DNA of 32,924 nucleotides from a virus. Below, in pieces: positions 20,681 to 28,822 of this stretch. The stretch lies in IMG/VR virus record IMGVR_UViG_3300020421_002088, positions 1 to 32,924 of that record, one strand, 5' to 3'. Within the stretch, counting starts at the first letter, position 1. Every line of letters begins with the position of its first letter. The notes beneath the pieces were generated by a model. It ran no database searches and had not been told where the DNA came from. It saw nothing but the letters and a program-made list of their open reading frames with translations. A program made the position numbers and the translations under genes.

Positions 20681-21197
20681 TAAGGAACTCACGCCAGTCT
20701 AGTCCAAACTGGATTGAGTCTATCTTATGTATTCCAATTAAGAATAGCACATAACTAGCCGTACTACTACCACGTCCTACTCCCCATACAATATTGTTTT
20801 CACGCATATAGCTTACCAAATATACCATATAACGTAATAAATTGAGCATATCTCTTTTCTCAAATTCTACTAATTCTTCATCTACTCTTACAATCTGCTC
20901 TGGTGTTTCACATTTTTCTTCCAAGAATCTATAAACATCTAAGTTCTTGTATTCATCTGGCATAAACCATTCTGACTGTAATGTTTTATCAAATTGGTCT
21001 TTGTCAACATCTAATGGAATATATTCCTTTAGTGTATCCATACCATTTTCTTTTGCGTGTTGATTGAACTTTTCTATGTCATCACTTGGATCACACAATA
21101 CCACATGACACTTATCAATATTTCCTGTGTAGATCATATTGAGTAAATCTTTGTTCGAGAATCGTGGTATACCTAGTTCGTCAGTTTTCATCAGCAT
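20676..21197 (-). CDS. Truncated DNA polymerase III alpha (DnaE)-like protein
   Basis: The last about 80 residues of this 173-residue protein read like the start of the DnaE/PolC palm. A helical stretch with YLVSYMRENNIVWGVGRGSS is followed by STASYVLFLIGIHKIDSI, matching GPGRGSAAGSLVAYxLGITDxDPL. It then ends DWREFLR, where DnaE continues LFERFL. The catalytic Asp residues of the polymerase lie beyond this point and are missing, so it cannot polymerise. The N-terminal half (VVLCDPSDDIEKFNQHAKEN) is unassigned. Two Met (1 and 3) are possible starts. It may bind DNA or nucleotide, or interact with the polymerase; unknown. Confidence 0.75.
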   Translation of the reverse strand: MLMKTDELGIPRFSNKDLLNMIYTGNIDKCHVVLCDPSDDIEKFNQHAKENGMDTLKEYIPLDVDKDQFDKTLQSEWFMPDEYKNLDVYRFLEEKCETPEQIVRVDEELVEFEKRDMLNLLRYMVYLVSYMRENNIVWGVGRGSSTASYVLFLIGIHKIDSIQFGLDWREFLR

Positions 21198-21206
21198 TAT
21201 TATATT

Positions 21207-21431
21207 TTACTCGATGTTGATTAATTTGTCAAGATCTGAATTGGATCCATTTAACCGTTTTTTCTCTAAACGGGTATGTCGTTCCAGCTTGTACATATCG
21301 AGTAGTATGTTAATTTGGCTTTTTGCGGCAGGGTTACGTGTTTGAAAAAATTTCTTGGTTAGTAAAACAATCTTTTCGTCTAATTGTTCATCTGAGAGAT
21401 TAGCAGTATCTTCGCCTAACGGATGATCCAT
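21207..21431 (-). CDS. Small helical protein, unknown function
   Basis: A 74-residue charged, helical protein starting MDHPLGEDTANLSDEQLDEK and ending DLDKLINIE. AGGAT precedes the ATG. The helix FFQTRNPAAKSQINILLDMY is amphipathic. It resembles small conserved proteins of T4-like marine phages of unknown role. It sits between the fibre-like gene at 21452 and the DnaE fragment. Confidence 0.75.
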   Translation of the reverse strand: MDHPLGEDTANLSDEQLDEKIVLLTKKFFQTRNPAAKSQINILLDMYKLERHTRLEKKRLNGSNSDLDKLINIE

Positions 21432-21451
21432 AATTTAATCCTGTGTAGTTA

Positions 21452-22018
21452 TTAACTAAAGACGCCAACGTACTCAGCAAACACAGTTGTTCCACCGTCA
21501 GCAGTCCAAAAATCTAATACCATTGGGTTTACGTTTGAATCTACTACACATGGACTTGGAAAGCCTGGACCATATTTAATTGTTCCACCGCCTGATGTTG
21601 CCCAAGTTACTGTTCTTGCAGTACTGTCACCTAGTGTGTCTAATAACACTAGTCTAATCTTACCTACTTTGTTGCTTGTTGGCCAATCAGCAAATGTAAG
21701 TGTAATTGAGTTACCAATAGTAAATGTTTGATAGTTACCATTTGTAAATGATACGTTTTGTGGACTTGTTACAGTTCCACCTGGATATACTTTTTCAGTG
21801 TTAGCTATTAAGTTTGCTCCGCTAACGTCATTTCCTAGAAAGTTGTTCGCGGCATTTAACTTTGCAGTATCAGTTTGTAATGCTTCGATTTCACTCTTAG
21901 CCGCTGTAAAATTGTTCTTAATAGTGTTGAAGTTATTTCTAAATCCTTGCGAGTCATTATCCTGACCTGCTATAGGAAATGTTGCGTCAACACCTGTACT
22001 ACTAATATTACTTGCCAT
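21452..22018 (-). CDS. Small tail-fibre-like structural protein
   Basis: The 188-residue protein begins with a segment typical of phage fibre proteins (PIAGQDNDSQGFRNNFNTIK then NNFTAAKSEIEALQ), a helical trimerisation-type region. A beta-rich C-terminus follows (FTIGNSITLTFADW, KIRLVLLDTLGDSTARTVTW). The first part is related in pattern to residues 10-35 of the 26465-27169 product. The ATG follows GAGAGGAA and a GATAAATA octamer. Probable late virion protein; exact place in the tail unknown. Confidence 0.82.
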   Translation of the reverse strand: MASNISSTGVDATFPIAGQDNDSQGFRNNFNTIKNNFTAAKSEIEALQTDTAKLNAANNFLGNDVSGANLIANTEKVYPGGTVTSPQNVSFTNGNYQTFTIGNSITLTFADWPTSNKVGKIRLVLLDTLGDSTARTVTWATSGGGTIKYGPGFPSPCVVDSNVNPMVLDFWTADGGTTVFAEYVGVFS

Positions 22019-22040
22019 TTTTGTTCCTCTCTAGTGTATA

Positions 22041-22048
22041 TATTTATC
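22041..22048 (-). promoter_or_regulatory. Late promoter octamer GATAAATA
   Basis: Minus-strand GATAAATA between the 3' end of the large fibre gene and the ATG at 22018; GAGAGGAA in a predicted leader of about 16 nt. Confidence 0.7.
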
Positions 22049-22052
22049 CACG

Positions 22053-25000
22053 TTAAACATTAAAGCTATAATTCCCGAAAGGAATATACTGCTCGTTGCT
22101 GTTTCCTGTTGTATTATCTATGACATATCTGTCAATTTCGAAGTCTAATTGACGGAAATCAAACCCGTTATTCTGTATATTAAGCAGTATTTGGGCACTT
22201 GTACCAGGCTTACAATAGCATAGTGGAATAGCAGTTACATATCCTAGTTCTTCTACTGAATTGGTCTGTGCAGTTGACATCCATAATGGTAAGAAGTTCT
22301 GTTCTGTAGTACCTACTTTACTTAAATTTTCACGCATATTTGTGATGTTACTAATGTATCTGCTTTGGTCATTTGGATCACTGATATTAACGGCAGTACT
22401 TGATACTTTAATAGGTGTACCATCTGGTCTAAATCTAAATGGATCACTTGATGTAGTTGCAATCTGTCCAGCAGTTAGAACTGCACCAGTTCTAGTAGTT
22501 ACTTGAATAATACCATTAGCGTCAATAATTATACTACCACCGTTTCTTGCTAGAACAGATAGATCGTTTCCGAACGCCCTAACAATTACATTTCTACCAA
22601 TTGAGTTTTCAATAGTGAATACTGCCAATCCTGCACCTTCCTTAGATGCATCATCTCTAGTTTCGTATTCAACACTATCAACAGTAATTTTTTTATTACT
22701 TCTAATAGTATCCTTTGTTCTTACTTTTAGTGTACCACTGTTTATATCACTTGGGTCAATTACTTCAACATAAACTACTTCATATATAGTTGTGCTAGTT
22801 CCTGACTTTTGGGCAACGGCTGTTTTGATTGCACCCATTTTAAATCTTTTTCTTTTATGGTTTAATCTAGTTGCCGCGATATAGTTTCTAATTTCTTTTG
22901 TTTCCAATCCAGAGTATACAAGCATCTTAACTTCTTTTTGTAATCCAAATTCTGGGTCATTTGGTCTATAAATTGATCCTGGTGTAAACACGTTAGGGTC
23001 ACCAATGAAGTTGCTGTATGCAGACCTCTGTGTAGCTTTAAGAAGGGGTTTTACGTAGAGGTTACTGTATGTTACGTTGTCTGGATCACTTACTACAATG
23101 TTGAATTCTCTAGTAGTTGCACTAAATCCAAATCTATCTCTAGCTCTTACTGTGAAACTAAATTTTCTGTCAATGCTTGTTGTACCACCGTCCAAACTAA
23201 AATTGTTTGCATCAATAGTTGTTAATCCTAAATCGGTTCCTGTAGCAAATTGTCTTACCTTACCAACTATTTCACCATTATGGTTAAGTTTTAATCCTGG
23301 TGGTAAAGTTCCTGCTGTTACGTCATATAATAATGCTGTATCAGTTACAGTTGTTGTGGCACTAACGGCAAACGTACTAATAAAGTTTGCATTGATGCTA
23401 CCAAGTGCCTCCGCAGTATTCCAAGTAATTGTACTTTCAACTTCTCCTAATACTCTTACTGTAAATGTTTTTTCTTTTTCAGCATATAAACTTTGATCTA
23501 TAAATCTCTGTGCTGAAACTGTAAATTTGTATTCTTTAGTTACCGCAGGCATATAAGGTACACGACCTGCAATCTCACCAGTTGTAACATCTAGTGTCAT
23601 ACCTGGTGGTATTGTACTTGTTGAGTTATCTGGATTAGTTGCTTTTAATAAGTATCTTAATTCTCCTACAAGTGAGTTAGGATCAAACACATCTAAGAAA
23701 ATAGTTACATAGTTGTTTGCTCTTTTGAAACCTAAGTCCGCAGGAGTTAACCACATAGGTGTTCTAATGAACGTGTTGTCCGCAGTAAATATACCTGTAC
23801 CTATTTGCATGATAGTATTATCTGCACGTAGGAAGTCATCACCTACTAAAAATATTTGAAACTTTCTTTTTGTAATTGTATCGCCATCACTTACACTTAC
23901 AGTAAATTCATATGTTCTGTTTAACTTCTTAGGACTCTGTGTCTTAATAGCATAGTCGTACCCTTGCGTATCGTAGTAATAACTTTCAAAACCGTTTGCA
24001 CTTCTCATACCAAAGTCAAACGCATATGAGTCAAACTGTGCCATATCGTAAAATCCATTACCACTTCTTTCATCAAGTGCTAATATAGGATCTACAATAC
24101 CAACTAACTTACCATCTGTGGTTAGCGTTATTCCTGGAGGTAGCGTACCGTCGCCATCACCAATATAATATTCCAAAGTTTGCCCTGTTGGTAAATCTGC
24201 GTCTATGGCTGAAAGTTGAAAGTCTACTACACTACTATCTAAAATGTAAAAACTATTATTAGGTCCTAATGGTAGTTTACCTTCTGCTGTTGTCCATACA
24301 GGAATGTCAGGTCCTTGTATTTCTATCTTAAGTGTTCTATCTCTAACACCATCATTGTTTTTAGCTCTTAAAACAAATTCATATTCTGTATCTCTAGATA
24401 CTTCAAATGGTGTACCTACAACCTTGTTGTCTACCAAACGCATACCTGGTGGAAGTTCTCCACTAATAAGTGTAATTACGTCTGTGTTTAAGTTAATGTC
24501 TGTTACGGAACCTTGCTCTAAAAATATGTTAGGTGCAGATGCTTGAGTATATCCTAAGAACAATCCAATAATGTTCTTCATGTAATCTTCTACACCATGA
24601 CCTGCTGGTGTCTTGTAGTGTGTAACTTGACCTGCAAGGTATGAGTAATAATAAACTCCAGTTACACCATAATATATTCCTCCTGCGTCTGGAATAATAT
24701 TTCCTGTGTATCCTTGTGACTTTGCTACTTCATAAACACTTTCTTGAGCACCTAAGAAACTATAACCAAATGCGTGTGAGCCACCTGCATAAGGAATAGT
24801 TGTATCAGCTGTTCCGTGTATGTTTAAAAACTTTCTTCCTGTTGTTGGAGTCTTTGCAGTATTGTATTCTGCTGTTGTAATTCCAGTTTCACCTGATGGA
24901 ATGTAAAATGTATCATTTCTAAACATAGGGTCAAAGAATTGTGTGCCTATGGTACAGATAACATCTATTGCTGTGTCATCTATTTGTACGTAAGCTCTGT

Positions 25001-25535
25001 TAGCCAATGCCGCACCATTACTAAAACCAACTAGTCTTATTTTAGTGTTATCTACGTTACTAAACAATTTTAGTTGTGTAATTAAATCTTGTAAAAATTC
25101 TATATCTGGTGCTTTTGTATTTTCGTGTGCAACATTCCATTCGTTGTTGTAACCAGTTGGAGCAACAAGAATATGATCACCTAAATAATTTTGCCAACTA
25201 CCTATTTCATTAGTACCATTACCACCAGCACCGTGTAGTAAAATTGCAACAGGAATACGTTTATCATTGAGTGCAGTAATAGTAGGTATTCTGATTGCTA
25301 TTGGATAAGTGTAAGTAACAGAATTACCACCTTGTGTCCAAGTCTTTTCAATGTTTATTACAGTTGTATTTGATATCCTACTTTGTGCAGGAAAGCTGAT
25401 TTCTGTAGTACCAGGGTCAAACCCTGTTCCACTAGATGATCCTGGAGCAATAGGTAATGTGATAGTAGTAGTAACTCTTTCCTGTAGAGTTGCTAACTTA
25501 TATCCTGATTTTTGTGTCCACTGTGGTACTGCCAT
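22053..25535 (-). CDS. Large tail-fibre protein with inserted esterase/depolymerase domain
   Basis: The 1160-residue protein begins MAVPQWTQKSGYKLATLQER. Residues about 85-330 form an alpha/beta hydrolase of the PHB-depolymerase/LpqC-esterase type: ILLHGAGGNG (98-107, oxyanion), GFSNG (170-174, nucleophile Ser172), Asp244 in HGTADTTIPY and His313 in PAGHGVEDY. From about 335 to 860 follow repeated Ig-like (He_PIG) domains, recognised by ISGELPPGMRL, GTLPPGITLTTDGKLVG, STIPPGMTLDVTTG and TAGTLPPGLKLNHNGEIVG. The C-terminal 290 residues are a different, fibre-like region. AAGGAT and a late octamer precede the ATG. It likely binds and hydrolyses a surface ester or polymer during adsorption. Confidence 0.88.
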   Translation of the reverse strand: MAVPQWTQKSGYKLATLQERVTTTITLPIAPGSSSGTGFDPGTTEISFPAQSRISNTTVINIEKTWTQGGNSVTYTYPIAIRIPTITALNDKRIPVAILLHGAGGNGTNEIGSWQNYLGDHILVAPTGYNNEWNVAHENTKAPDIEFLQDLITQLKLFSNVDNTKIRLVGFSNGAALANRAYVQIDDTAIDVICTIGTQFFDPMFRNDTFYIPSGETGITTAEYNTAKTPTTGRKFLNIHGTADTTIPYAGGSHAFGYSFLGAQESVYEVAKSQGYTGNIIPDAGGIYYGVTGVYYYSYLAGQVTHYKTPAGHGVEDYMKNIIGLFLGYTQASAPNIFLEQGSVTDINLNTDVITLISGELPPGMRLVDNKVVGTPFEVSRDTEYEFVLRAKNNDGVRDRTLKIEIQGPDIPVWTTAEGKLPLGPNNSFYILDSSVVDFQLSAIDADLPTGQTLEYYIGDGDGTLPPGITLTTDGKLVGIVDPILALDERSGNGFYDMAQFDSYAFDFGMRSANGFESYYYDTQGYDYAIKTQSPKKLNRTYEFTVSVSDGDTITKRKFQIFLVGDDFLRADNTIMQIGTGIFTADNTFIRTPMWLTPADLGFKRANNYVTIFLDVFDPNSLVGELRYLLKATNPDNSTSTIPPGMTLDVTTGEIAGRVPYMPAVTKEYKFTVSAQRFIDQSLYAEKEKTFTVRVLGEVESTITWNTAEALGSINANFISTFAVSATTTVTDTALLYDVTAGTLPPGLKLNHNGEIVGKVRQFATGTDLGLTTIDANNFSLDGGTTSIDRKFSFTVRARDRFGFSATTREFNIVVSDPDNVTYSNLYVKPLLKATQRSAYSNFIGDPNVFTPGSIYRPNDPEFGLQKEVKMLVYSGLETKEIRNYIAATRLNHKRKRFKMGAIKTAVAQKSGTSTTIYEVVYVEVIDPSDINSGTLKVRTKDTIRSNKKITVDSVEYETRDDASKEGAGLAVFTIENSIGRNVIVRAFGNDLSVLARNGGSIIIDANGIIQVTTRTGAVLTAGQIATTSSDPFRFRPDGTPIKVSSTAVNISDPNDQSRYISNITNMRENLSKVGTTEQNFLPLWMSTAQTNSVEELGYVTAIPLCYCKPGTSAQILLNIQNNGFDFRQLDFEIDRYVIDNTTGNSNEQYIPFGNYSFNV

Positions 25536-25557
25536 ATCAAATCCTTAAACTTTACAG

Positions 25558-25565
25558 TATTTATC
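25558..25565 (-). promoter_or_regulatory. Late promoter octamer GATAAATA
   Basis: Minus-strand GATAAATA in the 44-bp gap before the ATG at 25535, with AAGGAT in a predicted leader of about 16 nt. Confidence 0.7.
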
Positions 25566-25579
25566 GGAATTGATGGCTA

Positions 25580-26455
25580 TTAATATGCTCTTTGTTGTTT
25601 AGTGCTAGGCCCAACAATGTATGGATATACGGGCTGTAAACTAGAATCTACACTAACATGATAACAATATGTACCGTTAACATACTCAGGTGTTTTTTCA
25701 AATCTACCATTGAATTCATCTAATAACCCTGTACCTATTTGATACTCGTGATCGTTAATAAATGTTCCTGCTGTTTTGGCACCGTACAAGTATCCTCTAC
25801 CTGTTGGTTCTGTTGAGTAGTATTGATATGAGCTTGTCATTCTAACTACTACTGATGATGGGTCATTGTAGTCTGAATAGCCATAAGGTCCGTAAATAGG
25901 ATAACCGTCAAAACAATATCCTAAAATCTTACTGTGTCCATCTGCGTGTCTAAAGTGATCTCCGCTGAAGTTACTTCCTGTGTAATACGTAGCGGCCGGT
26001 GAAGCACTTGTTACCATTGCTGTACTCCAACCTGCTGTTGATTCACTTGAACCTGTTGGTAAGTTTAAAAACTGCCCTGACATATAGTGATATTGTCCAT
26101 CAGTTTCTGGCCAACCACCTGCGTCATCTCCGCCGTAGTTTGTTCTAAATTGAACTGCGTTATATTCGAATCCTGTTCCTGGTGCATCTGCTGTTGGATC
26201 TAATCCTGGAGGAACTTGTCCTACTCCTGCACTTGGACTAAAGAAAACAACACCATTGTTAAAGATACCTAATGGAGTAAGTGAAGTCACTAACTGCGGA
26301 TTACTTGTATTTTCTCCACCTCTGTAAGTAAATGAATAATTATATGATTGTCCAGATACAACATTTGCACTTGGTGAAAAAGCATTTTGTCCGAATGGCT
26401 TTCCAAATGCCGCCGGATTAGGTAAACCGTTTGATGTAATTGTTAGTGTTGCCAT
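25580..26455 (-). CDS. YHYH-domain tail-associated protein
   Basis: The 291-residue protein has features of the YHYH family: QYHYMSG, DGHSKILGYCFDGYPIYGPY, LDEFNGRFEKTPEYVNGTYC and a terminal PYIVG. One copy of the motif reads YCYHV. The function of this domain is unknown; metal binding through the His residues is possible. The N-terminus (NGLPNPAAFGKPFGQNAF) and the Gly/Ser/Asn-rich composition fit a virion surface protein. GGAT precedes the ATG. It lies between two fibre genes and probably shares the transcript starting at 27187. Confidence 0.82.
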   Translation of the reverse strand: MATLTITSNGLPNPAAFGKPFGQNAFSPSANVVSGQSYNYSFTYRGGENTSNPQLVTSLTPLGIFNNGVVFFSPSAGVGQVPPGLDPTADAPGTGFEYNAVQFRTNYGGDDAGGWPETDGQYHYMSGQFLNLPTGSSESTAGWSTAMVTSASPAATYYTGSNFSGDHFRHADGHSKILGYCFDGYPIYGPYGYSDYNDPSSVVVRMTSSYQYYSTEPTGRGYLYGAKTAGTFINDHEYQIGTGLLDEFNGRFEKTPEYVNGTYCYHVSVDSSLQPVYPYIVGPSTKQQRAY

Positions 26456-26464
26456 TTTTTATCC

Positions 26465-27169
26465 TTAACTTATAACCCCTGCATCAAAGCTTCTAGCATC
26501 TGGTGTTAGTATTGCTCCGAAGTCTATATCAGTTTCGTATATTAACCAATCTGACAAACCTCTAACATCATTACTTAAACTACCAAAGTCAAAACCTGCT
26601 GTGTTAGGTTCAATGTTTCTAATATCAACGCCGTATACTAACCCTTGTACGTTACCAGTTAGTGCACCGCTGAAGTTACTTGCTGTAAGTGTATTTACAT
26701 TAGAAATGTCATTTCCACCAGCATTTAGACTTCCGCCTAGTTCTGGTGTAGTATCTGACTTGACTTCAGCCTGTGAAGCTATTGTTAATACGTTTCCGCT
26801 TACACTTGTATTAGCACCAGCACCACCAAATATATTAAGTGTGCCACCGTCTGCTATTTGCATACTACCACTGTCTGAAACAACGTTTAATTGTTGTAAA
26901 CCACCAGTAGCATTAATTGTAATTCCTGTAGTAGAACTAGTTAGTGTTACATTTGAACCCTGTACTAGTTTCTTCATTTGTAGTTGAGAACCAACTTTTT
27001 GTGCAAAAACACCTTCACCAGTATTACCTAAATTAGTAACAGTTGTACTTTCTGGAGAACGTAAATCTAGATCATCGAAGTTTTGATTAACCTTAATAAA
27101 CGCTTCACGCAGATCATCACCTGTTCCGTCGTTTGCTAGTGTTCCTATGTTTATTGTTTGTAAAGCCAT
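26465..27169 (-). CDS. Small tail-fibre-like protein
   Basis: The 234-residue protein opens with the segment IGTLANDGTGDDLREAFIKV then NQNFDDL, a widespread N-terminal region of phage fibre proteins. It continues with beta-rich repeats (GSNVTLTSSTTGITINATGG, SGNVLTIASQAEVKS) and TPELGGSLNAGGNDISNVN, typical of T4-like marine phages. AGGAAGAG and a late octamer precede the ATG. Likely a short fibre or fibre connector. Confidence 0.85.
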   Translation of the reverse strand: MALQTINIGTLANDGTGDDLREAFIKVNQNFDDLDLRSPESTTVTNLGNTGEGVFAQKVGSQLQMKKLVQGSNVTLTSSTTGITINATGGLQQLNVVSDSGSMQIADGGTLNIFGGAGANTSVSGNVLTIASQAEVKSDTTPELGGSLNAGGNDISNVNTLTASNFSGALTGNVQGLVYGVDIRNIEPNTAGFDFGSLSNDVRGLSDWLIYETDIDFGAILTPDARSFDAGVIS

Positions 27170-27186
27170 TTTCTCTTCCTATACTA

Positions 27187-27194
27187 TATTTATC
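27187..27194 (-). promoter_or_regulatory. Late promoter octamer GATAAATA
   Basis: Minus-strand GATAAATA touching the last base of the subtilase gene stop, before the ATG at 27169. Predicted leader about 11 nt containing AGGAAGAG. Confidence 0.68.
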
Positions 27195-28822
27195 TATTGA
27201 TCGTTCCCGTTAGTGCCTCTAAATCTAATAGGATTTGGACTGCTGTAAGGCCAATGTGCTACCCTATTAGGAGCACCGTATAAACGTGGATAGCTGTTGC
27301 TGTAACTGAAGCTTTCTGCTGTACCACTGTCATATAGTGTTGCGTTAGCATTATTTTTTAAGAAGTCTTTAAATTGTTGTGCAGTTCCACCTGGATTTGC
27401 TTGTAACCATAATGCACCCATTCCTGTTATTTGCGGAGCCGCCATGCTAGTTCCACCTATCTTAGCCATGTAGTGTGTTGAACTTCCTGGATAAAGTTGT
27501 TTAGATCCGTATATACTTGTTTGGCTAGTTGCACTAGAAATATCATCACCTGCGGCAGTAATATCTATTCTTGGTCCACGTTCACTGTCAACTCTTACTT
27601 TTTCATCACTACCATATTGTGTTGTATCCATGTTTGCTACCCATAACGTATCTGTGCTATGTGGTGAACTTGGTCTGTTATAATACACAGGTTGTCCTGC
27701 GGCAACACCTTGTCCGTTATGATATTGATTAATTGTGTAATAGCTGTTATAAATGTCACTGCCGTATTCACCTGATCCTGCTACTCCATACGCACAAGGG
27801 TGATATGCGTTACCGGCCGCCTTAACACAGATAATACCTGCATCAGTTAACATTTCTTGTTCTGTGTCTGCAAAACTATTTTGTGTAGGATGTTTTGAAT
27901 TAACCATTCCATAGTTTACAAACGCACTTGAAAAACTTGCTGGTGTAATGTTTTGATCTACACCTTTAAAAAAGATTGATTGTAATTGTGCACCAGCATT
28001 GTTGCTGTAATACCAACTGTATCCCCAACTCTGATTAACGATAGTAGGACGTCTAAATCCTGTGTTAGGATCAATTGGTTTTCTTAAATGCCATTCTCTG
28101 ATAACATCATAGATATCGTTCATATTCATGGCCGCACTTCCACCAAACAATCTTACTGAAAATAATTGTGCATTCTTGGCCCAACCGTATGTCTTACCTG
28201 CGGCAATACCACAGCAATGACTACCATGAGCACCTGCTCTGTTTGAATCATTAGTTATATTTGTGTAATGGTTAGCAGGCATTGTTCCAGATACACCTGA
28301 TGCCGCATACCAATCTATTTGTTGGAACCTTGTAGTACCATTGTAGTCTTCCCACTCAGGATGTCCTGTAGGATCAACACCGTCATCTTGTATAACAATG
28401 TCTACGCCTGTTCCATCTAGTGTGTAAGTATAATCTCCTGAGAACGTGCTACTTGCCGCTTGATTGGCTTGCCACTCTTGAAATAAGTGTCTATACAATC
28501 CCCAGTTCTTATCAGCTTGGTTATCTGTAATTGTTCTTTGGAATTGATCATTCTGTACTGCAAAAGGCTCTGCCGCCTGATCAGTGCTTGAAGGTTCTAC
28601 ATCTTTAATTCTAGGATCGTTTTTAAGTTTAACTGCTTCTTCTGGTTCAAGCATATAACAAGTAATTCTATTGTTAGTTGCTTTTGCGTGTGAAACATCA
28701 CAAGTTCTATCAGGAATGATATTAGAATCAACACTAGAATCACCTGACGTGTCTTTTTGTAGTAACTGATCTATTTCAGCTACATCGGTTCCCTTGTTTG
28801 TTATAACTCTAAATTCTTCCAT
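27194..28822 (-). CDS. Subtilisin-like (S8) protease, catalytic residues intact
   Basis: The 542-residue protein has a short prodomain-like segment (about 1-80; YMLEPEEAVKLKNDPRIKDV resembles the I9 inhibitor end). The catalytic domain follows, with Asp146 (DIVIQDDGVD), His202 (GAHGSHCCGIAAG), Asn338 (KAAGNAYHP) and Ser459 (GGTSMAAPQITG). No signal peptide is present, so it acts in the cytoplasm or within the virion. It overlaps its paralog's stop (TAATG). The C-terminal 50 residues continue with fibre-like Ser/Asn composition. Possible roles: processing of fibre proteins or proteolysis at the cell surface. Confidence 0.93.
   Translation of the reverse strand: MEEFRVITNKGTDVAEIDQLLQKDTSGDSSVDSNIIPDRTCDVSHAKATNNRITCYMLEPEEAVKLKNDPRIKDVEPSSTDQAAEPFAVQNDQFQRTITDNQADKNWGLYRHLFQEWQANQAASSTFSGDYTYTLDGTGVDIVIQDDGVDPTGHPEWEDYNGTTRFQQIDWYAASGVSGTMPANHYTNITNDSNRAGAHGSHCCGIAAGKTYGWAKNAQLFSVRLFGGSAAMNMNDIYDVIREWHLRKPIDPNTGFRRPTIVNQSWGYSWYYSNNAGAQLQSIFFKGVDQNITPASFSSAFVNYGMVNSKHPTQNSFADTEQEMLTDAGIICVKAAGNAYHPCAYGVAGSGEYGSDIYNSYYTINQYHNGQGVAAGQPVYYNRPSSPHSTDTLWVANMDTTQYGSDEKVRVDSERGPRIDITAAGDDISSATSQTSIYGSKQLYPGSSTHYMAKIGGTSMAAPQITGMGALWLQANPGGTAQQFKDFLKNNANATLYDSGTAESFSYSNSYPRLYGAPNRVAHWPYSSPNPIRFRGTNGNDQ

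Noticed and set aside
20219-20692. Longer start at 20692 for the basic/Ala-rich protein
   Set aside because: It would start upstream of the GATAAATA octamer and inside the DnaE fragment; MAVKQS at 20650 has AGGAGA at the right distance.
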